Assembly: GCA_029448655.1 (NCBI GenBank)
Contig: JACCLO010000048.1
Coordinates: 1-64,000 of the forward strand
Direction: 5' to 3'
From: Wolfiporia cocos
Lineage: Eukaryota > Basidiomycota > Agaricomycetes > Polyporales > Phaeolaceae
DNA: 64,000 nt
In this document: positions 41,819-52,799 of the stretch, piece by piece
Numbering within the stretch: position 1 is the stretch's first letter
Layout: the number at the start of each line of letters is the position of its first letter
Notes under the pieces: generated by a model
The model's input: only the letters and a program-made list of their open reading frames with translations
Databases searched by the model: none
Told to the model about the DNA's origin: nothing
Translations under genes and position numbers: made by a program

Positions 41819-42048
41819 TGTCACAAATCTAGGTCACGCTAGATACTAGGACGTTATGGAGCAGTAACTAGGGTATATTCCCCTAAGGTGGTGACCTGAA
41901 TACAATAGGCACCAAGCATGGGAATATGAACTGCAGATATAGCCGGACCCTTGATAACAGCCAAGCTGTTATCATAGCCCTTTTGGGGGAGTGGCTATAT
42001 TGCCACTCATGAGCACATTGCATTGGGTCCATGGTGCGTCTTGTGATA
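41819..42048 (+). repeat. Single copy of the miniature-element terminal repeat
   Basis: TGTCACAAATC...CTTGTGATA, 230 bp, about the reverse complement of the repeats at 26657 and 27322 (shares CTGCAGATATAGC and GGGGGAGTGGCTAT). No clear duplication; the left side is a pol fragment. Confidence 0.6.
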
Positions 42049-42381
42049 TCAGTCCTGCACTTCCATAATTGACATCCAATGTGCTGCTTGACATGCTCAC
42101 CACACTTGGCATGCCAAACCAGTACTCACACCTGATTGGCTAGTGTACATCATCAGGTGATAAGTTAGTTGTAGTAATTGGCACAAGATTGACAACAGAA
42201 AGTGTGCCCAGCGTCTGCAGACAATTCTCCTTCAGTGATGGGGGTAGCAGAACAGTGTTGAACTTTGGCACCTTGAGCTTCTCCATTCCCACACCTGGCC
42301 TGTGTCAACCATTGCATCTCTGGGGATTTGCATACTCAGCCTCACTCTCATTCTCATACACATTCAATGAGGGCTTGTGTG
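42049..42381. other. No gene seen
   Basis: About 330 bp without a recognisable frame or repeat. The host sequence of the LTR at 42382. Confidence 0.35.
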
Positions 42382-43344
42382 TGTCACAGATTCTGAAAAG
42401 AGGTACCCCCCCCCTGTCTCAAACCCACGTTCTTGGGTAGTACCCCATCATGTGTCTTTGTATGGACTTAGCAGTGTAGCGTAATGGTACAGGTCGCCCC
42501 ACCCATAGATGGTCACATGGTCAGTAGCTTAGATACTACAGCACATGACTTAGGTAGCACTCAGCAATACGCACAGACCCTGCCTTTAGGGTGGGTCTCT
42601 AGTATACAGTGACAGTGTTCCTCATGTACTTAAGCTGTGACACTCTGGGGCTTACTCCCCAGAGTGTCACAGATATATTACTGTTGAATTCACCCTCACT
42701 ATAGCTTTATGAGCACTGCTGTACATGCATGTGCCCCTCTACACTATGGTATTCCTCTCCCCTTCGTCCTGTAGTTACTGTAACAACCCTGCACCACTCG
42801 TCGATCAGCGCCCTTAGGGTAGGCGCACGTGCCTCTACCCATAACATGGTCACACTTTCATTACATACTCATGACTAGTTACTGTTATGCCTGACCTCAT
42901 AGTTACTGCGCACAGATCAGCACTTCAGGGTAGACACACTAGCGTACACGCAGATGTATATAAAGTATGACAAATGAGGCCTTATGCCTCATTCTTAGGA
43001 TTTTCGGCAATTGGGCCTAACCAGCCCCTTTCATTCTCTATGGCTATGGGCCACTCTGCTGTGCTGCTCATCTGACTTGACTGGACAAATGCCACAACCC
43101 CTAGCTGTCATCCCTCTAACTGAGCACCCAGAGTCAACGACAATACTAGGACACGCCAGCAGGCATATACGAGATCCCCAGCAGGGCCAGTCCCACAGAC
43201 ACAGGGTATGTCTGTGTCACAGAGCTGTTATTCTCGATGATGAGGCTTGTCCTCTCTTTACTCCAAGTCTTATGCATGCTAGTCCAAGGGTTCTGCTCTA
43301 TGTGACAACTCTAGATGACGGTACACCCTTGGCATTTTGTGTCA
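42382..43344 (+). mobile_element. Single LTR carrying a nested LTR
   Basis: TGTCACAGATTC...TTGTGTCA; target duplication GTGTG (42377-42381 and 43345-43349). About 403 bp without the nested copy. Hairpin CTCTGGGGCTTACT, closed by CCCCAGAG (42643-42664). Confidence 0.85.
42665..43219 (+). mobile_element. Single LTR inserted at the hairpin of the outer LTR
   Basis: TGTCACAGATAT...CTGTGTCA, 555 bp, target duplication CAGAG (42660-42664 and 43220-43224). The duplication is the 3' arm of the resident hairpin. Own promoter: TATATAAAG, then AATGAGGCCTTATGCCTCATT (42973-42993). Confidence 0.87.
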
Positions 43345-43349
43345 GTGTG

Positions 43350-43711
43350 AGCTCACACATGAGAGGGTCTGGCTCATAACTTGAGGTTAATGTCCCAGCG
43401 AGTTTGCATGGCATTTATAAACTCTGCTGTGGCTGGTGCACTGATGCTGTGGATGGGTGCTTAGTGCACACCACACCATGCACAAGTTAACTACTAGAGG
43501 GGCAATGCAGGTATGCGCACAAGCTTTAGTCTTATTACTAGCATATATACTTGTAACCAATTGTATTTATGGATTGTGTTTGGCAGCAACCTCGCACATT
43601 AGTCACTGGCATAGTGTGGTGGCTAACATGAGCTTCTATGTCCTCTACCCACTCTATTGTGGAGCACACAACTTGGAGTGCACATCAGATGAAACATGGC
43701 TCTGCAATTGT
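43350..43711. other. No gene seen
   Basis: Unassigned sequence between two LTR insertions, no protein-like frame. Confidence 0.35.
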
Positions 43712-43716
43712 CCTCT

Positions 43717-44319
43717 TGTCACCAGAAACTCCACCCCTAGGATATACGCTAATGCTAGGCTAGCGCTAGGGAGATGCACATGCATAGGTAGATAAGCATT
43801 CACTTATCTTATCTCAATATGGTCACATGTCATCACTGAGTAGTTACAGCATTACCTAGTCATGTGAGACACAGTCACAGTATGCACAGGCCACGCCATT
43901 AGGTCAGGCCTTGTAGCTACAGTACGTAGCATCTCCATGTATATAAGTAGGTAGAATCTGAGGATTACTCCTCAGTTCTACTCTTCTCGGCCTAGGGGGC
44001 ATGTCCCCTGGGAACCTCTCAACCCTCTGCTGCATGTGCGTGTGAGCCAGCGGACTGCTCTGCAACAAGCCTGCTGCATCCTACTTGGACATGGGGGTCT
44101 CTATTTATTGCATCTCCTAGTTTTGTCTTTAGCCTGCTAGTCTGGGGGCATACCGGTACACTCATGGGTCAGTACCTCGGGCTTCATGGCAGGTCGTCTC
44201 AATAGACAAGCCATCCTGTTCTCCCCTACAAGGATGGGTAGCCTTTAGGCCTAGGTTAGAAGGTATAGAGGCATCCCCACTAGCATGGGTAGCATGGTCA
44301 CAAGTATGTTCCCGTGTCA
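43717..44319 (+). mobile_element. Single LTR
   Basis: TGTCACCAGAAAC...CCCGTGTCA, 603 bp, target duplication CCTCT (43712-43716 and 44320-44324). Promoter GTATATAAGTAGG, hairpin CTGAGGATTACTCCTCAG (43958-43975), then TTCTACTCTTCTCGG. Confidence 0.87.
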
Positions 44320-44489
44320 CCTCTGCTGCTCAATAATCTCGGCTGCCTGGTGCAACTTGTGTATAGCATATTCTATGTCTGTTTGGTCTTGATTGTCAGG
44401 CTAGGATGTGAAGGTGAGTATATCTCTATTTTACTTGTTATATACATACTGCAAACCCACTGCCGCTGCCAGCTCATGTGCGCAGCAAT

Positions 44490-46450
44490 CCATCACGACC
44501 AGTTGGTGGGCCCTTTTGAGGCGAGGAGAGTATCTGAAATGTGATAACAAACTGGTGAGTCTCTCACTTTTGGCTCAATGATCTGCTGAAGTACTGGCAA
44601 TGACACTACAGGGGCCTCTTTGGTGTCGGAATCTTGAAGCATGATTGGATCGTCCCAGCTGCCAGATGGTGTCAGCACCAGAACATGGGGCATTCACTCC
44701 ATCCATGCATGATCTCTGGTAGACTCCGGTGGAGGTGCGACTATGCCATTCACCATGACGGTGTAGAATGGCTGAACATGGAGCCACTGCACTGTGACCC
44801 ACCACGATGATGGTATAGGTGTGGAAACTTCTTGCACAAGGTGCTTGTAGAGAAGGTACACATGATATTTCTGAGCTCCACAGTTGCATGTCCACGTCAT
44901 AATGTCTGTATTGTAGATGCTGTTAATTGGAGTCTGAGCAAGATGTTCCCGTGACCTTCTGAAGGCTTCTTGCATATGGGTAAGTGATCATGAATGCCCT
45001 TCACAATGCTTTGTAATGATCTGTGCAAGGGTCAGTTGATATGGCGGGAGCACTTTTGTGATGATTGCATGCATGGTGAGATCAATGGGCAGGTGATTAT
45101 AGCAGTGCAGAACTAGCTGCTTGAGATTCTGCCAGAGCACCTCAACCATCATTGTTATACACTTGCATGGTATGCTTGATGTGTACACCACATGCACCCA
45201 GAGACACCAGCAATCATGCGAGTACCAGGAGCTCCAGAGGTAAGCTCATACCTCATGAAGATTATTGAGTTTATAGTGTTGATACATCTCATCAATAGCA
45301 TCTTGTCGAATGTCCTTGGATGTTCAGCTCTGCCCATGCCATTTAGGGAGAAAATGGTGCTGTGATGCATGCTTTGTGAAAAGCTAGAGGATAGGCAGTC
45401 GGTGTGGTGTCAGGCAAAAGACATAGCCAGGCTTTGCTTGCTTCATTGTGCTGATTGCTCTGTCATCACAAGGTGAGCTTTCTTGGAGCTCTTCAAGTGC
45501 TTCTGCAAACTCCTCAACCTGATGCTGCAGATCATCTAGGTCTCAATCCCACTCAGCATCATTCCAATTGTCATGTTTATGACCTATCCAGCCCATTTCT
45601 TCATCACTTTCATCTGCATGTAGATCAGGTGGGAGTATGCCCTGGCCACTCAGGTGTTCAATGTCAAAGTCTTTGGCATCTTCGGTTTCACTCTTCACAG
45701 CAGGATGGCCTGCCGGGATGGGCTTGAGTCTAAGTGGGGGCAGTGACAGGTGATGACAGATGGATACCCATCAATGAGAAGCCGGATGCGATGGAGAGGC
45801 TTCACAGGAGGGGCAGGTAGCTAGTACATATAATATGAATTAATGAGAATAAAGTCCCATTCCACAATGTTGGAAATAAACAAACGACTGAGCCTGTCTG
45901 TTGCAGGTATGGTATGAAGTTAGCTTTGATGTAAGAGAACTCATGGCAAGCTTCATTGACATCATAGAATGCAGGTGTCTCCTTGTTCTTTGCTAAGCAC
46001 TGTTTCACTGCATGGAGTGCATGCCAGAAACATAGCTGATGTTTTGCCTGTGGCCATGTGTTCCTCATTGCATTGATTTCTGACCAATCCTTGTCTGATA
46101 ATGTATATTCTGGGTTGACACCAAGGTCCTTCAGCTCACCAAGAAATCTCTCAAGCACAACTTGCTTGACACCCTTATCGGCTTCCTTGTTTGTCGATAT
46201 CAGTAAGAACACAAGTGGAATACCCAACCCATGTGCATCTGCAACTGCACCAAACAGTCCAAAATTGGTCCTGTTTGTGTTCCCTAGACAGATTCAATCT
46301 CAGTAATTTACTTACGTAGCAAGCTTGCATAGCACACACACATGTTGAATCCATTGCAAGCTCCTGTGTATTGGAGGCCCACTCCTCAATAAAATCTGTG
46401 ACTTAGAAGGCAACTGCCTGAGTGCTGGGCTCAGCTTGCACATCTAGCAG
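44490..46450 (-). pseudogene. Decayed MULE transposase with SWIM-type zinc finger
   Basis: Read right to left: AMDSTCVCAMQACY (first catalytic Asp region); an intron starting GTAAGT; then FGLFGAVADAHGLGIPLVFL, TLSDKDWSEINAM (second Asp) and AKHQLCFWHALHAVKQCL. These are the MULE DDE core with its C/H motif. Further on are KPIPAGHPAVKSETED and the acidic stretch around 45470-45720 with a stop, VLWQNLKQLVLHCYNHLP (about 45100-45150), and a SWIM-like finger TWTCNCGAQKYHVYLLYKH (about 44850-44905). There the third ligand, usually Cys (LCKH), is Tyr. Frame changes and stops make it non-functional. MULE transposases move Mutator-like DNA elements; no terminal inverted repeats were found here. Confidence 0.7.
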
Positions 46451-46452
46451 AG

Positions 46453-46696
46453 TGACACAGACTCACCAGTCTGTGGGACCGGCCCACAGGCCGGGACAAT
46501 CCCCCAAAGCCAGTGCATCAGTGCACATCCTAAGCCAATGGGTATGCAGGCAAGGCCCTTGGCTAAGGTACCACCCAGACGGGCAAGGTGAGGAGGGAGA
46601 GACCCAGGCAGACTGGCACACACACAGATGAGGTGGTGAGAGAGGGGCTACAGCCCAGACATCAAGAATCTTAGAGATGGGGAGTAAGCCCCATCT
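46453..46696 (-). repeat. LTR, minus orientation, right part displaced by nested LTR
   Basis: Starts TGACACAGACTC next to the MULE remains. The hairpin AGATGGGGAGTAAGCCCCATCT is 22 nt at 46675-46696 (8-bp stem, loop AGTAAG). The promoter continues after the nested copy (CTTTAAGTATGTACATG, 47262-47278). The far end was not found. Confidence 0.6.
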
Positions 46697-47252
46697 TGTC
46701 ACGGTTTTATACCACAAGATATTGACCCTACATCCCTCGCTTTAGGTCTCTTGGGGTTCCACTGAGCGCACGGTCTCCTCATACCTCTAGTTACCTCCAC
46801 GTCAACCATCTCACATAGTACATCACGTTACCTGGTAGATAGTGCCTATGATGGGCACACATTCCGTCACCCGCATTATAACATCACAGTATGTACATCA
46901 TATGGTCATGGTAGCACATGATCCCTTAGTTATGGCACACAGGCCATTACATTAAGGTAGTCATAGCATACTGATCCATGTACATAAATACACCGGGATG
47001 AGGTCTTACAACCTCATCCTTTAGATTCTCGATGTTGGGCTATGCCCCTTTCTTCATACTGTCTGAGGGTGCACACCAGTCTTACTGCTGAGTTATTCAC
47101 TTGCTCATCTGGGATGCACCATTGGCAACACATGTCGCCACCTCAGCAATGAGGTCACCCTGGTCACCACTGCATTCCTCTGATGGTACCCTTGTGGATG
47201 TGTTGGATTCCCCGGCAGGGCTGGTCCCACAGACCTATGTAAGTCTGTGTCA
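46697..47252 (+). mobile_element. Single LTR nested between TATA box and hairpin of another LTR
   Basis: TGTCACGG...CTGTGTCA, 556 bp, target duplication CATCT (46692-46696 and 47253-47257). Own hairpin: 9-bp stem GGATGAGGT/ACCTCATCC with loop CTTACA (46996-47019). Confidence 0.87.
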
Positions 47253-47604
47253 CATCTCTCTACCCTTTAAGTATGTACATGGGAGCGCAACATGTCTACC
47301 CTTAAGTGCTGGCCTGTGTGCAGCACCATCCTAACGGCTGAGGTAAGAGAGTATGTAAGCGAGCATGTAACTACTGTAGTGACAGGGAGTGACCATAATG
47401 TGAGTGATGCATGGGTGCGCACTACCCCGGAGTGCCTATCTACGGGGTCAGGTGGTCATTGCCAGAGCGCCATTACTGGCATCTCTATCCCTATGCCACA
47501 TGACTCAGCACCATTACTGGTGCCTTGTCATCTATGCTTACCCCTATGCTTACGTTTACGTGCATGGACTCTGGGGCTTTTGGGCAAGCTCTTAGGTACT
47601 GGTG

Positions 47605-48434
47605 CACCCACATGTACTTATGCACTGGCATGAGGACTTACATCCTCATGTCTAGCATTCTTGACATTAGGGTAATGACACCCTCTTTCATGCTGTCTAC
47701 TGGGCTGCCACTCTGCTCTTAGTTCACGACATGCTAGTCTGGGGATGTCAGACCTTGCCAACCCGCCATACTGCCAACAAGACTGCTCGTTGCCCTGCCT
47801 TCCCTTGACGCCATGGGGCCTGGGACCTGTCATGGTCTATGTCACAGAATGCCCAGAGGGGCATTCCTAGGACAATTCACTCCTCGCTATCACAGTATGG
47901 GCACTGCTATGTGCACGCGTGCCCCTCTCTGCTTAGTTACTTCACATCATCCCTTGATGCCAGTAGAATCACCTGACCCAGTAGATTAGTGCTAGTCAGG
48001 CAGCACACGTATCAGGTACTCACGTTCATGGTCACCACTGTAGTCACATGTAGCATTACAGTCACCCTTAGTTACGGCGCACAGGCCTGTACTTTAGGGC
48101 ATCCCTACATATGCTCCTGTCATGTACTTAAGTAGATGACAGATGGGGCTTATCCCCATCTTTTGGATTTTCAGCAATGGGCTTAGGCCCCTCTCTTGCA
48201 TCTTGCTGTGGGTCTGCACCAGTCATACTACTGAGTTCTCTACTCGCTCATCTGGGGGCTTGCCTTCGTAGGCATAAGGTGACTCTGTTTAACCCTGCAT
48301 AACTTGGGTGGCACCTCGATAGGTGTGTAGGGTTCCCAGCAGGGCCAGTCCCACAGACATTTGTGAGTCTGTGTCAGTCTATTGGAGATATTCCCTGGCT
48401 ATGGGCCAGTCCCACAGATGGTACATCTGTATCA
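47605..48434 (+). repeat. LTR remnant with nested LTR
   Basis: ATGTACTTATGC, then hairpin arms CATGAGGA/TCCTCATG with loop CTTACA (47629-47650). It resumes after the nested copy and ends TACATCTGTATCA at 48434. The left end was not found. Confidence 0.5.
47840..48376 (+). mobile_element. Single LTR
   Basis: TGTCACAGAATG...CTGTGTCA, 537 bp, target duplication GTCTA (47835-47839 and 48377-48381). Promoter ATGTACTTAAGTAG, hairpin arms AGATGGGG/CCCCATCT with loop CTTAT (48141-48161). Confidence 0.87.
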
Positions 48435-48660
48435 GCATGCATGCTCCTGATCATCAAGTTGAAGATCATCATCTCCAATGTTGATCTGGGCCTTGAGCTC
48501 AAATGGCCCTACAATCTTACCCATCACTGTCTCCATAAACTCCTTCAACAACATAACATCAGTCTCAGCTTCATCATCTTCCTCATCATTGAGAGCCTTC
48601 CACTTTGTGTGTCTTTGTTCATTTTCCTTGTACATGCACTCTCAGCTTTTTTGCATGGCC
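48435..48660 (-). pseudogene. Acidic coding fragment
   Basis: The minus strand reads HTKWKALNDEEDDEAETDV and KEFMETVMGKIVGPFELKAQ, which looks like real protein, then stops at an LTR edge. No family recognised; probably part of a transposon gene. Confidence 0.3.
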
Positions 48661-49177
48661 TTCTAGGCAGGTCTTAGACATCATGGGTAATGTATGCAGG
48701 CATGCAGGATGGAAGGAGGTCACTGGCTAATGTTGCCACAAGTCTTGCCTGCTTACAATTTCCTGCTGATTCATCACTTATAATTTTTATCTAAATGTGA
48801 GAAAATACTCTGAGCGTGAGAACAATTATCGCTCTATTACTTTCAGTTAAAGGTCGGCATGGTGCATGCTAAGCGCCCATCTGCAGTGTCGGTGCACCAG
48901 CCACAGTGGAATATGAAAAGGTCATGCAAACTTGCTGGGACATTAACCTCAAGTCTGGCTCATATTGGATGTCAAGGTGCACTTGTGGGTGTGGCCCTTA
49001 CCCTTGCTGCCCAATGGGACCAAGAATGGCTGTGGTGTGGGGGCGGAGACGGCAGAGAAGGTCAAGGAGATGTCTCAGACACTATCCTGTGCAGTGCCCA
49101 GGCACACTTAATCTTGTTTCCAGTGCTGGGTGGTGGGGGCAGAGGTGAGGTCGGACACAAGGCAGTGCACTCAGTCT
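48661..49177. other. No gene seen; contains a short block repeated at 51025
   Basis: The stretch 48868-48935 (GCTAAGCGCCCATC, then CAGCCACAG and GAAAAGG..ATGCAAACT) recurs in shorter form at about 51031-51095. Its nature is unknown. Confidence 0.35.
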
Positions 49178-49182
49178 CACAG

Positions 49183-49650
49183 TGTCACAAATTTTGAGGC
49201 TAGGCACCTGGCTGGGCATTTACTCAGGATTTGCCCTCTGCGTGGGTCGAACGCATTGACTGATGCACAGGAAGTCACGTGACATGGAGATTAGATAAGG
49301 AGTCGTTGATTAGGGATTGCGGACCGTCCTCCCCGCCGGGCCGCTCACATGATGTAGTTGTAGATGACACCTTATGGCATGACGATCGCGACGTCGTGCA
49401 TGGCCCCCTTTAGGGTGGGCCGCGACTCAGTAGTTACGCCATCTCTACATGTATATATACTACGTCATCTGAGGGTTACACCTCAGACTTGTTCTTCTCG
49501 ATGTATGGGTGATAGCCCTCCTCTCTTGATCACTACAGCATGCTGCCTGACTCCGCCTCGCCTTGTCTCAACAACTCGGCGTTGTACCCTGGGTCTTAGT
49601 ACTTATAGGGGTAGGACAGGGATAGAGGTATGCCAGTCAAGTTTGTGTCA
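49183..49650 (+). mobile_element. Single LTR
   Basis: TGTCACAAATTTTG...GTTTGTGTCA, 468 bp, target duplication CACAG (49178-49182 and 49651-49655). Promoter GTATATATACTACG, hairpin TCTGAGGGTTACACCTCAGA (49468-49487). Confidence 0.87.
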
Positions 49651-49994
49651 CACAGCATTTCAGTACAATGTACAATACAATCATACAAATGATAGCATCA
49701 CTTCATGAGGATTGTTTTAGCTGAGCTATATGCAGGTGCAATATGATGCAGGCAAGCACCTGGGCATGATAAATTCACTGTGGCAATCCAGTGTTGGAAC
49801 ATCCAGGCAAGTGCGTATCCGATTGCCGGCTGGGTATACCATGCAGTGACACTAGCATACTTGAACAAGTCAGAAAGATGTGCCTTAGAGATAAGGGTAC
49901 CCCTTATTATTGTAGAATTTAGGCTGTACATGCTTTGCATGTTTGCCTCCCCGCCCCAAGGATGAGACAAACCACTGTCCAACATTGTTGTTTC

Positions 49995-50853
49995 TAGTGA
50001 TGTGCCAGGCCCAGCCTGGCTCAAAAGCCCTGGCTTTGGCCTGGCTTGGACAGCCCACAGCTTTTCAAAACCTCAGGCTGGGCCCTCATTGACGGCTCAC
50101 GGCTTGGCCCAGCCTAGGCCCCGGCTCGACCATGGCCTACTACTGCTAAGATAATCATCACTTTAGCTTCAGAGCTTGAGATTCACCTTTGCCAAACCTT
50201 TCCCAGATGAAATAGAACCTTGAATCCTCCTGTCACAGATTTAACTGGCAGTCCCAGACCAGTGTCTGTGGAGACATACGTCTAACACCCCTTAGCCAAA
50301 AGGGCCACTATAACAGCTCAGCTGTTATAGGCAGGACACGCTATATGTGTAGTTCATATTCCCACGCTAGGCACTTATATTGCACCGTTGAGTATTTGGC
50401 TTAATACTTGGCATGGTTGGCCTTTCTGGTATTATATGTGCCACCTGGGATTCCAACCCCAGATATTCCGTGACACCTCCAATCTATAGTAGGATTAAGT
50501 GTGAAATAATCACTCACCAGTGCAGCATTCAGTAGCGTGCCTGCCATATGGGGAATCATATAGGCACCCGAAAGTGAGCGGCAGGCTTCAATGTTGAGGA
50601 CTTGACTTTTCTGTAGTTTTAAATAAACAAGATAGGTGCACAATGATTGAGTTGAGCATATAACTGGCCTGTATGGGCTTATATTGTGCCTGCCAGATAT
50701 TGTAGCCATTAAGATCCCTAGGCCGGGGCTCAACAGCTTGGCCCGGCCTGGCCTGTATCTCAGGCCAGGCCCTGGGCCATCTCAAGCCATGCTGTAAAGC
50801 CCAGCTTGGCCCGGCCCGGCTCATGGCCCAAAGCTGGGCCTGGCACATCACTA
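49995..50853. mobile_element. Non-autonomous hAT element, copy C, with nested repeat
   Basis: Ends TAGTGATGTGCCAGGCCC and GGGCCTGGCACATCACTA; 8-bp duplication GTTGTTTC (49987-49994 and 50854-50861). Without the nested 245 bp and its duplication it is 609 bp, exactly as copy A. Confidence 0.9.
50231..50475 (+). mobile_element. Short LTR-like repeat nested in hAT copy C
   Basis: TGTCACAGATTT...CCGTGACA, 245 bp, target duplication CCTCC (50226-50230 and 50476-50480). It shares AAAAGGGC, ATAACAGCTC and TAGTTCATATTCCCACGCT with the miniature-element repeats. Confidence 0.8.
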
Positions 50854-51240
50854 GTTGTTTCTTGCACCGCTCACTTCGTTCGCTCTCTTTCACGCGATCC
50901 CGACGCTTGCTTCAACAATCCAGGTCCTAGTGGTGGCACCTGCTAGTGAAGCTTGCACCTATTCCATCCAATAGAGACTGGGAGGAGAGAGGGGGCAGGG
51001 CGGGGGAGGAGGGCTGCTCGAGGACGGGGCGCACGCTAAGCGCCCATCCGCAGTCAGCCACAGCGGAGTTCGAAAAGGCCATGCAAACTCGAAGTCCCTG
51101 ATCTCTCGCTCTCGTTCTCTCGTGACGACGGGACATTATAAACTCAAGTGTAAGACCCTGCCATCATGTAGCAGGATTAACTACCCTTCAGCTAACACTC
51201 GTATCAGTGATAACGATAACGAAGAGGTCGCCACACCGAA

Positions 51241-52486
51241 ATGGATCCGGGATACATATCTGGAGTCACAGTTCACCTGGAGTCTCTAAAGCTTATTCGC
51301 GAAGTCAAACAGCTGCTGCAGTGCCCGCCATGCGCGGCCGCTGACCAAGAGGAGCTTTGTGATTGGGTGCAACGACTCGATCATTGCAAGGTGCGCTCTC
51401 ACTACCTGGAAACCTGTGTTGCGCTAACAGGCTGTCAAAGAATCTCTACGACTCGCTTCACTTTAAAGCGCCCCTTCTATCTCCTTTCGGCACACTGGAC
51501 CTCTATCACGACTACGTGTCTGTTTGGGATGATGCGTTTGCTCGGATGAAATCATCAAACGGCACAGTGCCGGATACCCCTGCACAGCCCCCACCGATCG
51601 AAGCCACCACCAGTCAGGGTATAACCACCGCTGAGCGCAGGACTAGTCGCTCGGCACCGCGAAAGAAACTCGAAGAGGTGGTTTATGACCCCCCATGCGC
51701 CCAATGCGCTGCAACGCGGCGTGACTGTAGGGGCCCTGTGTCACAAACTTTCCTTAGAGGATACGTAACATCCCTCGCTGCAGGTATTATAGGCGCCGCT
51801 AGGTGCGCGCGCGCTTCCATGATCCTCAGCCACCTCCGCGTCTATCCAGGACTCCGTCTAGATCATATGACTGTAGGTAAGCGCTGTAGGGTAGCGCGCG
51901 CCTTAGGTACTCACGTTAGGGTCACACCGTCACATGTCGTTACAGGTAGTTACATTATCATGTGCCCTCTTAGTTACTGCGCACAGGCCGCGACTTTAGG
52001 GCGACCATTACTGGTCAGCTCCCCATGTATAAGTACGACAAGATGGGGACTTACTTCCCCATCTTTAGGATTCTCGACAACTGAGCTTAGGCTCCTTTCT
52101 CATCTGCGTTTGTGTGCGTCTCTGCCCCGGGGGCCCTCCACGACTTGCTTGTCTGTGTGTCTTCCCTCTTGGTCGCCTTAGGAGTTCCCCCTTGGGGATA
52201 CAGCCGACTGGCTGCCTTGTGGTTAGCACACCGCCCTGTAGGACGTCTAGGGACTCCCCTGTAGCCAGGGTCCCACAAACCTGTGAGTTTGTGTCACCCT
52301 GATGTCTCCCCGCATGCATGCTCAAACTGCAGTCTTCTTTGCTTGAGATGTAGTCGGGCAAAAAAACAAAGTAAACCATATTCTATTCACTCTGCAATCA
52401 TATGGTTGACTGTGCCTGCGTTGGCAAATTGTATAGAACGTGCCGGAATCGGTAAAAGGTGGGATCGCCGTAACATACGCCCTTAG
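51241..52486 (+). pseudogene. Zn-cluster-like gene split by an LTR
   Basis: Exon 1 (51241-51390) starts MDPGYISGVTVHLESL. An intron (51391-51440) starts GTGCGC and ends CAAAG. Exon 2 reads NLYDSLHFKAPLLSPFG and then a Ser/Thr/Pro linker. It reaches CAQCAATRRDC at 51738, where an LTR begins. After the LTR it continues in frame as ACSNC..LCLRCSRAKKQSK and ends at TAG 52484-52486. Paired CX2C groups followed by a basic SRAKKQSK tail recall the Cys-rich, Zn2Cys6-like ends of small agaricomycete proteins. DNA binding is inference. The LTR would block expression unless it is spliced out. Confidence 0.5.
51739..52296 (+). mobile_element. Single LTR inside the Zn-cluster-like gene
   Basis: TGTCACAAACTTTCC...GTTTGTGTCA, 558 bp, target duplication CCCTG (51734-51738 and 52297-52301). 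Promoter GTATAAGTACG, hairpin arms AGATGGGGA/TCCCCATCT with loop CTTACT (52041-52064). The host reading frame is restored if it and one duplication copy are removed. Confidence 0.88.
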
Positions 52487-52799
52487 TCGCAGCGTCATTG
52501 TATTGTACGGCGCAATAAGTTTTCGATGACACCTTCGCATATCTCACTTGGCTATACCTTGCTAAGACCTATGGGTTCGATGCCTGGACCCTGCACTGTT
52601 CCATCAGTGTCTTTGCAAGATCTTCAAATCAGCCCTGTCAATGCAGAGGGGCTTCAGACGAAGCGAAGGTGGTCCCTGTATCAGGGATTGACTACTTCAC
52701 GTACGTCGTACACTGTTAGTTATACCCGAAGTCCTTCTGGCCTATGATCTCCCCAGCTGCTGCTAGAGATCCTCTGCAAGAGCCTTCAATAATGCCCCA

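Noticed and set aside
44085..44310. tRNA or small RNA gene in the spacer regions
   Set aside because: No cloverleaf or box A/B pair could be traced here or elsewhere in the window.
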